The notes under the pieces were generated by a model. That model did no database searches, was not told the DNA's origin, and saw nothing but the letters and a program-made list of their open reading frames with translations. A program made the translations under genes and the position numbers. This document shows, one piece after another, positions 7,039 through 10,869 of a DNA stretch of 10,869 nucleotides (position 1 is its first letter; each line of letters opens with the position of its first letter). This DNA comes from CAZTLI01 sp964614375 (GTDB lineage Bacteria > Chloroflexota > Anaerolineae > Aggregatilineales > Phototrophicaceae), in the NCBI GenBank assembly GCA_964614375.1, contig CAZTLI010000158.1, positions 1 through 10,869 of the forward strand. The letters are read 5' to 3'.

Positions 7039-8289
7039 CTAATGCGCCAGGGCCTGGGCCATCAACCGCCGCGCCGCGTCCATACCTAACCAGCGCAGAC
7101 CACTATGCAGCGGTTTCCCTTCGCGAAAGCGCCGCATCACCAGATTCCCGATTGTCGCCTTGCCCGCCCGCCAGAAGGGGGTTGTACCAACCCGATAGTG
7201 CGGCGAGTCAATATCCGCATCGGCAGCCAGCCCCAGCTTCAACGGTACTTGCGCGAATGTCGCCCGATTCAATTGTTCGAGCACCATCATACTCATCGGC
7301 TCAAACTGGAAGCGCGGTTTGCTATTATTCACGCGCGATGCGATATGTTCGGCTGTAGCAGCGCCTTGCAGCGCCGCGATATACGCCTGCTTGACCGCAA
7401 AGCGACTGGTATCGCCCACCACATAAATATCGGGATGACCAATGATCTGTCCTGTTGAAAATTTACCGGGTATAAACCCGTCATCATCCGCTGGAATGTG
7501 GGTAAATATCGTTGAGGCCATGACCGGTGGCAGCGTCACCAATAAGTCATAAGCCAGATTGATGCCGTTGGTGAAGGCGACTTTATCTTCTTCAACCTGC
7601 TTCACGACATAGTTGGGGCGCTGATGAATATCCCGGTGACTAAAATCATAGGTCATTTCCTCGTGCAAACGCGGCCCGAATTGTTGCAGATAATGCGTTT
7701 CATAGGTCGCCCAGGTGAGCGTAATCTGGTCACGCGCATCATGTTCGCGCAGCCACGTATCAAGCATCATTGCCATCTCATATAATGGCCCGGTATAGAC
7801 ATTATTCGGTGGTAGCAAGAACAACACGTCTTGATGTCGTCGGGAACGGGCCGCCATCAGCAAATCATTAAAGCGGTCTCGCAGCCGCAGCATGTTGTCG
7901 AGTGTCAAAATGCTGTAGGCATAGTCATCCAACCCCGGCACAAATGCGCGCTTCGCCTTCACTCCGGTTGCGATAATCAGATAATCGTATTCAAAATGCT
8001 GTCCATCGCCGGTTGAGACGATCTTATTTTCCGGGTCGATGTGTTTTGCCGTCGCCCATGAAAAAGAAATCGCCTGCTTTTCACACGCCGCATCCAGACG
8101 TAACTTGAGTTCTTCTGGTTCATGACCAAAGGGCACATAAATCGTGTTGGGTCGATAGAGAAAATAGCCATCGTTGGAAATGAGCTTGATTTCAACGTCA
8201 TTCTTCAGGCGTCTTCGCAGGTAAAAAGCCGCCTCCAATCCCCCAAATCCCCCACCGAGAATCATAATATGCGGCTTACGATGCTGCAT
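7039..8289 (-). CDS. FAD-dependent pyridine-nucleotide/quinone oxidoreductase, SQR/NDH-2-like
   Basis: With the start placed at 8287-8289 the protein has 416 residues. The open frame continues upstream to 8493, but the added 68 residues are low-quality sequence lying before the FAD fold, and a possible promoter sits at 8317-8322. An in-frame ATG four codons earlier (8299-8301) is the alternative start. The N-terminal Rossmann motif is IMILGGGFGGLEAAFYL (about 8-24). The second nucleotide-fold landmark is YLIIATGVKAKRAFVPGL (103-120). The C-terminal FAD motif is DIYVVGDTSRFAVKQAYIAALQGA (287-310, with Asp293). The basic amphipathic end WLGMDAARRLMAQALAH could touch the membrane, as in SQR and NDH-2. 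The only cysteine is Cys69, so the cysteine pair that handles sulfide in true sulfide:quinone reductases is absent. NADH:quinone reductase or another small-molecule dehydrogenase is more likely. The gene is downstream of the P450 on the same strand but separated by a terminator-like hairpin. Confidence 0.8.
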   Translation of the reverse strand: MQHRKPHIMILGGGFGGLEAAFYLRRRLKNDVEIKLISNDGYFLYRPNTIYVPFGHEPEELKLRLDAACEKQAISFSWATAKHIDPENKIVSTGDGQHFEYDYLIIATGVKAKRAFVPGLDDYAYSILTLDNMLRLRDRFNDLLMAARSRRHQDVLFLLPPNNVYTGPLYEMAMMLDTWLREHDARDQITLTWATYETHYLQQFGPRLHEEMTYDFSHRDIHQRPNYVVKQVEEDKVAFTNGINLAYDLLVTLPPVMASTIFTHIPADDDGFIPGKFSTGQIIGHPDIYVVGDTSRFAVKQAYIAALQGAATAEHIASRVNNSKPRFQFEPMSMMVLEQLNRATFAQVPLKLGLAADADIDSPHYRVGTTPFWRAGKATIGNLVMRRFREGKPLHSGLRWLGMDAARRLMAQALAH

Positions 8290-8316
8290 GACAACCCCCA
8301 TGGAAACTAGGTTAGT

Positions 8317-8322
8317 ATTGTA
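8317..8322 (-). promoter_or_regulatory. Candidate -10 for the flavoprotein gene
   Basis: On the - strand this is TACAAT, one base off the TATAAT consensus. A start near 8310 would give a leader of about 20 bases to the ATG at 8287-8289, which favours that start over upstream ones. No clear -35 is present. GGGGG at 8295-8299 (bottom strand) is the only, poor, ribosome-site candidate. Confidence 0.3.
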
Positions 8323-8392
8323 ATCAGTGTATGCGGGTGTGGGCGATAACGCATGTGGCATAGGCAATGGCATTTGCCTGATAAATATCACC

Positions 8393-8431
8393 AAAAAGCA
8401 AACGGGCACACGGTTTATCCAACCCTGTGCC
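8393..8431 (-). terminator. Likely Rho-independent terminator after the P450 gene
   Basis: On the - strand, GGCACAGGGTT and AACCGTGTGCC form an 11-base-pair stem with one mismatch around the loop GGATA (8405-8431). It is followed by CGTTTGC and then five T (8393-8397). It lies about 180 bases after the P450 stop codon and 116 bases before the flavoprotein ATG, so it should separate the two genes. The T-run is offset a few bases from the stem, which weakens the call. Confidence 0.5.
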
Positions 8432-8608
8432 AGATTAAAGCTGTACCGAGAAAAAGCAGCGATGCGAATCGAGTTGAGCGAGTACCCGGTCACAAGTGCC
8501 GGGTCAAAGGAAGTGAAGCCTTACCTGAGCTGAACAGCCTGCTTGCCTTTACGCCCTGTGGCTCAGGGATTCATTTTATTAGCCAGCAGCGAGAGGCCAG
8601 TCGTGGGG

Positions 8609-9817
8609 CTAAAAACGAACGGGCAGCGTTTTCAACCCGCGTATCAGGGTCGATTCGTTCCATGCCAATGCGGTCGGGTCGGTGGCAAATTGCAGACCGG
8701 GCAAGCGATGCAGCAGTTCGGTCATCGCGATTGCCCCTTCCAGACGCGCCAGCGGCGCACCCAGACAGTAGTGGATGCCATTGCCAAAGGCGATATGACG
8801 ATTGGGTTCGCGTTCAATATCAAAGATTTCGGGATTCTTGAACACCGCAGGGTCATGATTAGCGGCGAGTAAGCCAGCCCGCACCATATCCCCCTTTTTC
8901 AACTGCTGACCACCCAATGCGACATCTTCCAGCGCGAAGTAAAACGGCGTCGTTTCCACTGGCGCATGATAGCGCAGCATTTCCTCAATCGCCGTTTTCA
9001 TCAAATGGTCATTGGCCGAATCAACCGCTTGCAGCACCCGCATCGAGGCCGGATTTTGCAGCAGCGCGAATGTCCCGCTGGCAATGAGATTGACTGTGGT
9101 TTCATGTCCGGCGACCAGCAGCAGGAAAATGGTGCTCAACAATTCCTGTCTATCGAGGCGGTCACCCGCGTCTTCAGCCGCGACCAGCCCACTGATGAGG
9201 TCGTCCTGTGGGTCATCACGCCTGCGGTCTATCAGGTCATGGAAATACATCATAAATTCCAATCCCGCCGTGGCCACCGCTTCGGGTTCATCGCCCTTCA
9301 TCGCGTGTAAAATAATCGTGCTCGACCACCGCCGGAAGGTTTCGCGATCTTCAACAGGAACACCCAGCAGTTCGGCAATCACCGTCATCGGCAGCGGAAA
9401 CGCATAATCCGAAACGATGTCCATCGTCCCCCGTTGAATCGCCGTATCCAATAAATCGTTGGCAATCTGGTGAATACGCAGGCGCAAATTTTCAATTACG
9501 CGCGGTGTAAACGCCTTATGCACCAGTGTCCGCAAACGGGTATGATCGGGCGGGTCAGTCGTCAGCATGTGTTTGTTGATCGCCAGCATCGCGTTATCGG
9601 CGTCACCGAGCGATTCTGTGCCGGTCTTACCAAAGCGGCGGTCTTTCAGCACCGTGACACATTCATCATAGCTCAAGACCAACCATACCGGACAACGCAT
9701 CTCCGGGTCGTCAGTGAGCAGTACAGGTTGTTCCGCCCGGAGTTGGGCATAAAATGCAAATGGATTGGCGCGCACATCCGGGTTGAGTAGGCGGTGTGTT
9801 GTTGTGTCGGGTAACAT
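8609..9817 (-). CDS. Cytochrome P450, soluble bacterial class
   Basis: This is a 402-residue heme monooxygenase. The frame is open up to 9883, but the ATG at 9815-9817 is preceded by AAAGGAG five bases away, and the length then matches the usual 400 or so. The heme-binding loop is HIAFGNGIHYCLGAPLAR with Cys351 as axial thiolate. The I-helix motif LLVAGHETTVN (about 233-243) carries the acid/alcohol pair used in oxygen activation. EMLR (279-282) is the K-helix ExxR, and DPPDHTRLR (about 88-96) is the C-helix heme-propionate contact. No membrane anchor is present, so it is cytoplasmic and should take electrons from a ferredoxin and reductase, neither of which is in the window. The overall character resembles CYP107-like bacterial P450s, but the substrate cannot be inferred. 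It is divergent from a TetR regulator that probably controls it. Confidence 0.95.
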   Translation of the reverse strand: MLPDTTTHRLLNPDVRANPFAFYAQLRAEQPVLLTDDPEMRCPVWLVLSYDECVTVLKDRRFGKTGTESLGDADNAMLAINKHMLTTDPPDHTRLRTLVHKAFTPRVIENLRLRIHQIANDLLDTAIQRGTMDIVSDYAFPLPMTVIAELLGVPVEDRETFRRWSSTIILHAMKGDEPEAVATAGLEFMMYFHDLIDRRRDDPQDDLISGLVAAEDAGDRLDRQELLSTIFLLLVAGHETTVNLIASGTFALLQNPASMRVLQAVDSANDHLMKTAIEEMLRYHAPVETTPFYFALEDVALGGQQLKKGDMVRAGLLAANHDPAVFKNPEIFDIEREPNRHIAFGNGIHYCLGAPLARLEGAIAMTELLHRLPGLQFATDPTALAWNESTLIRGLKTLPVRF

Positions 9818-9849
9818 TGAAGCTCCTTTGTATGACACAGGCCAACTCC

Positions 9850-9877
9850 ATCTTAAGTAGATTCCGTTGGCTGTCAA
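9850..9877 (-). promoter_or_regulatory. P450 promoter
   Basis: On the - strand there is a perfect -35 TTGACA (9872-9877), a 16-base spacer, and a -10 TAAGAT (9850-9855) matching four of six consensus bases. The start site would be near 9843, giving a leader of about 26 bases that includes the AAAGGAG ribosome site. It is the best -35 in the window. Confidence 0.55.
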
Positions 9878-9899
9878 CCACAAAATTCAATAGTATATA
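9871..9899 (+). promoter_or_regulatory. Candidate TetR gene promoter
   Basis: CTGTCA (9871-9876) as -35 and TATATA (9894-9899) as -10 are spaced 17 bases. The -35 overlaps the P450 -35 on the other strand, so the two promoters are back to back and would compete. The start site would be about 9906, inside the palindromic region. Confidence 0.35.
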
Positions 9900-9919
9900 G
9901 CATACTGGACGATTGTCCA
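9892..9919. promoter_or_regulatory. Candidate TetR operator, two adjoining inverted repeats
   Basis: AGTAT-ATAGC-ATACT (9892-9906) shares its last base with TGGAC-GATT-GTCCA (9906-9919); six of the seven base pairs of the latter are symmetric. Both lie between the divergent genes, over the likely -10 and start site of the TetR gene and 15 bases upstream of the P450 -35. Position and form suit a TetR-family operator of 14-15 bases. Binding is inferred, not shown. Confidence 0.4.
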
Positions 9920-9968
9920 CTAAAATTGGTGATATACAGCCCGTGTGCGCGACGATGGAGCTACCTGA

Positions 9969-10598
9969 ATGATGTCCTATGGGCACGCCCCCAAAAAAGT
10001 TGACCGCCGCATCCGCCGGACGCAGCGCTTGCTGGCGGACGCCCTCATCGACCTGATGCTCGAACACAGTTACAACGCCGTCAGCATCAAAGACATCACC
10101 GAACGCGCCAACATCGCCTATGCCACCTTCTTCCGCCACTATAAAGACAAAGACGAACTGCTGCTGGCGATTCTCGGCTCGATTATCGAAGAGATGAAAT
10201 CGCTGCTCGGGCAGGCCCGCGATTCATCGCCCGAAGCGCAGGGGTTGATGCTGTTCCAGACGATAGAGAAAAATGCCCGTCTGTACCTGGCCCTATTAAG
10301 TAGTGAGGGGTCACCGAAATTGCGCGCCCGTGTGCAAAAGATGGTGATTGCCGAATTCATGCGCGCCTTCCCCGCAACATTGGATAACTCAATTCCGACG
10401 GAAATCCTCGCTAATCACATCATGGTGACAACCATTGGCCTCATCGCGTGGTGGCTGACCAACGCTATGCCCTATCCCCCTGAAAAAATGGCGACCATCT
10501 ATGCCGAACTTGTCGTTCGTAGCACACAACACATCATAACACCAAAATCAACGAATAATTCAAAGCGTCCTATTCGCCCCACTCAGACGGACGAATAG
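9969..10598 (+). CDS. TetR/AcrR-family transcriptional regulator
   Basis: This is a 209-residue protein. The ATG at 9969 has GGAG (9957-9960) eight bases before it; the next codon is also ATG. The N-terminal DNA-binding domain (about 13-66) shows the family pattern. RIRRTQRLLADALIDLML is helix 1, and VSIKDITERANIAYATFFRHY contains the helix-turn-helix and the aromatic end of the recognition helix. KDKDELLLAIL follows. The C-terminal ligand domain is all-helical, and its VTTIGLIAWWLTNAMPYPPEKM segment recalls the TetR_C_8-type C-terminus of DhaS-like regulators; that subtype is a tentative call. Members bind a small molecule and leave their operator. Divergent placement beside the P450 and palindromes in between suggest it represses its own gene and the P450, possibly responding to the P450 substrate. 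The last 29 bases overlap the next gene on the opposite strand. The tail after residue 190 is polar and probably disordered. Confidence 0.92.
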   Translation: MMSYGHAPKKVDRRIRRTQRLLADALIDLMLEHSYNAVSIKDITERANIAYATFFRHYKDKDELLLAILGSIIEEMKSLLGQARDSSPEAQGLMLFQTIEKNARLYLALLSSEGSPKLRARVQKMVIAEFMRAFPATLDNSIPTEILANHIMVTTIGLIAWWLTNAMPYPPEKMATIYAELVVRSTQHIITPKSTNNSKRPIRPTQTDE

Positions 10599-10599
10599 G
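10569..10599. terminator. Inverted repeat over two convergent stop codons
   Basis: CCTATTCG (10569-10576) and CGAATAGG (10592-10599) are perfect eight-base arms around a 15-base loop. The right arm holds the TAG of the TetR gene (10596-10598); the left arm holds CTA, the TAG of the opposing gene (10570-10572). It could act as a two-way transcription end, though neither side has a T-run. Confidence 0.35.
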
Positions 10600-10869
10600 T
10601 ATATCACCCCACCAGCGTGGCGGTGGCGGGGTGTGCGGTGTCGAAGCGATTAAACGGTCATCCTGCCAGTTAACAGCCCCCGCACGTTTGAGTTCATCCA
10701 GCAGCGGCGCGACGAAATCTTCCGGTTCGGTCAGGAATACATGCTGGCAATAATCCTGATACCAGCCACTGGCAAGCAGATAGGTTTCAATGCGATTTTG
10801 GGTCATGCCATTTTCAATCATCAGCGCATACGTGAAAATGCGCTTGCAGGCGTGCCATGCCACTTTTTC
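10570..10869 (-). CDS. Unrecognised protein, C-terminal part (5' end outside window)
   Basis: The frame is open to the right edge. The GTG at 10861-10863 is a possible start, but two further sense codons precede it and no ribosome site can be judged, so the gene is treated as cut. About 99 residues are visible. The first 75 or so look like a small helical domain (ACKRIFTYALMIENGMTQNR, then acidic and aromatic stretches), followed by a proline-rich tail (TPHTPPPPRWWGDIPIRPS). No catalytic motif, membrane segment or metal-binding cluster is seen. The proline codons give a locally repetitive, GC-rich patch at about 10606-10635. It ends inside the TetR gene with a 29-base tail-to-tail overlap. 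I do not recognise the family. Confidence 0.6.
   Translation of the reverse strand, partial: EKVAWHACKRIFTYALMIENGMTQNRIETYLLASGWYQDYCQHVFLTEPEDFVAPLLDELKRAGAVNWQDDRLIASTPHTPPPPRWWGDIPIRPSEWGE

Larger units (their letters stand above)
8290..8608. other. Non-coding stretch of 319 bases with three predicted hairpins
   Basis: No reading frame here resembles a protein I know, and the open frames across it are extensions or shadows of neighbours. In the - strand order it holds hairpin A (8567-8524), hairpin B (8504-8484), hairpin C (8431-8405) with a T-run, and then a possible -10 at 8322-8317. Hairpin A pairs CCTGAGC (8524-8530) with GCTCAGG (8561-8567) and, inside that, ACAG (8534-8537) with CTGT (8556-8559). 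Hairpin B pairs ACCCGG (8484-8489) with CCGGGT (8499-8504). It may be the 3' end of the P450 transcript, a small RNA, or a leader for the flavoprotein. I recognise no known riboswitch or RNA family in it. Confidence 0.5.

Noticed and set aside
8290..8493. N-terminal extension of the flavoprotein to 8493
   Set aside because: The 68 extra residues precede the FAD fold, look non-coding, and overlap the terminator-like hairpin and a possible -10; relatives of this fold begin a few residues before the GGGFGG motif.
8353..8608. Known riboswitch, SRP, tmRNA or RNase P RNA in the non-coding stretch
   Set aside because: None of the consensus motifs of those RNAs that I checked by eye is present on either strand.
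8353..8841. 162-codon + frame across the P450 3' end
   Set aside because: Most of it is the antisense of the P450 coding sequence, and the rest is the structured non-coding stretch; no protein motif.
7039..9817. P450 and flavoprotein as a P450/reductase operon
   Set aside because: The gap is about 320 bases with a terminator-like hairpin and a possible separate promoter; the flavoprotein resembles the SQR/NDH-2 group, not a ferredoxin reductase, and no ferredoxin gene is present.
9818..9883. N-terminal extension of the P450 to 9883
   Set aside because: The internal ATG at 9815-9817 has a near-ideal AAAGGAG five bases upstream, and the extension overlaps the P450 -10.

Overview
The window is about 10.9 kb of ordinary-looking bacterial chromosome of moderate GC, holding seven complete or near-complete protein genes and two genes cut by the window edges. 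No rRNA, tRNA, CRISPR array, transposase or phage gene is visible. A 1450-residue histidine kinase with eight PAS domains, a DhnA/FbaB-type class I aldolase, a soluble P450 and short dispersed GTAGGGGC-type palindromes would suit a Chloroflexota (Anaerolineae-like) genome. That placement is inference from general character; no marker gene here proves it.

Layout. At the left edge is the C-terminal end of an AMP-forming acyl-CoA synthetase (1-300, +). A 203-base gap carrying degenerate repeat-like sequence separates it from a four-helix membrane protein with a cytoplasmic tail (504-1292, +). A palindrome lies between that gene and the convergent class I fructose-bisphosphate aldolase (1333-2433, -). 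A 211-base divergent region then leads to the giant sensor kinase (2645-6997, +). This has six predicted N-terminal membrane helices, eight PAS/PAC units, and an HisKA plus HATPase core with all the boxes needed for activity. Convergent with it is a flavoprotein of the NDH-2/sulfide:quinone reductase superfamily (7039-8289, -). A 319-base non-coding stretch with three predicted hairpins separates that gene from a cytochrome P450 (8609-9817, -). The P450 is divergent from a TetR-family regulator (9969-10598, +), and the two share a compact control region with palindromes. The TetR gene overlaps, tail to tail, the end of an unrecognised gene that runs off the right edge (10570-10869, -).

How the genes may work together. 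The clearest unit is P450 plus TetR. The regulator is divergent, the P450 has a strong ribosome-binding site and a near-consensus -35, and inverted repeats overlap the likely TetR promoter, which fits a ligand-responsive P450 switch. The flavoprotein lies downstream of the P450 on the same strand, but a terminator-like hairpin and a possible promoter of its own argue for separate transcription. The kinase has no response regulator in the window and is an orphan as far as can be seen. The aldolase is a housekeeping glycolysis/gluconeogenesis enzyme.

I found no clear new multi-gene system. The points most worth a second look are the regular 126-residue PAS array, the structured non-coding stretch at 8405-8567, the shared P450/TetR control region, and the inverted repeat that contains both stop codons of the overlapping genes at the right end.
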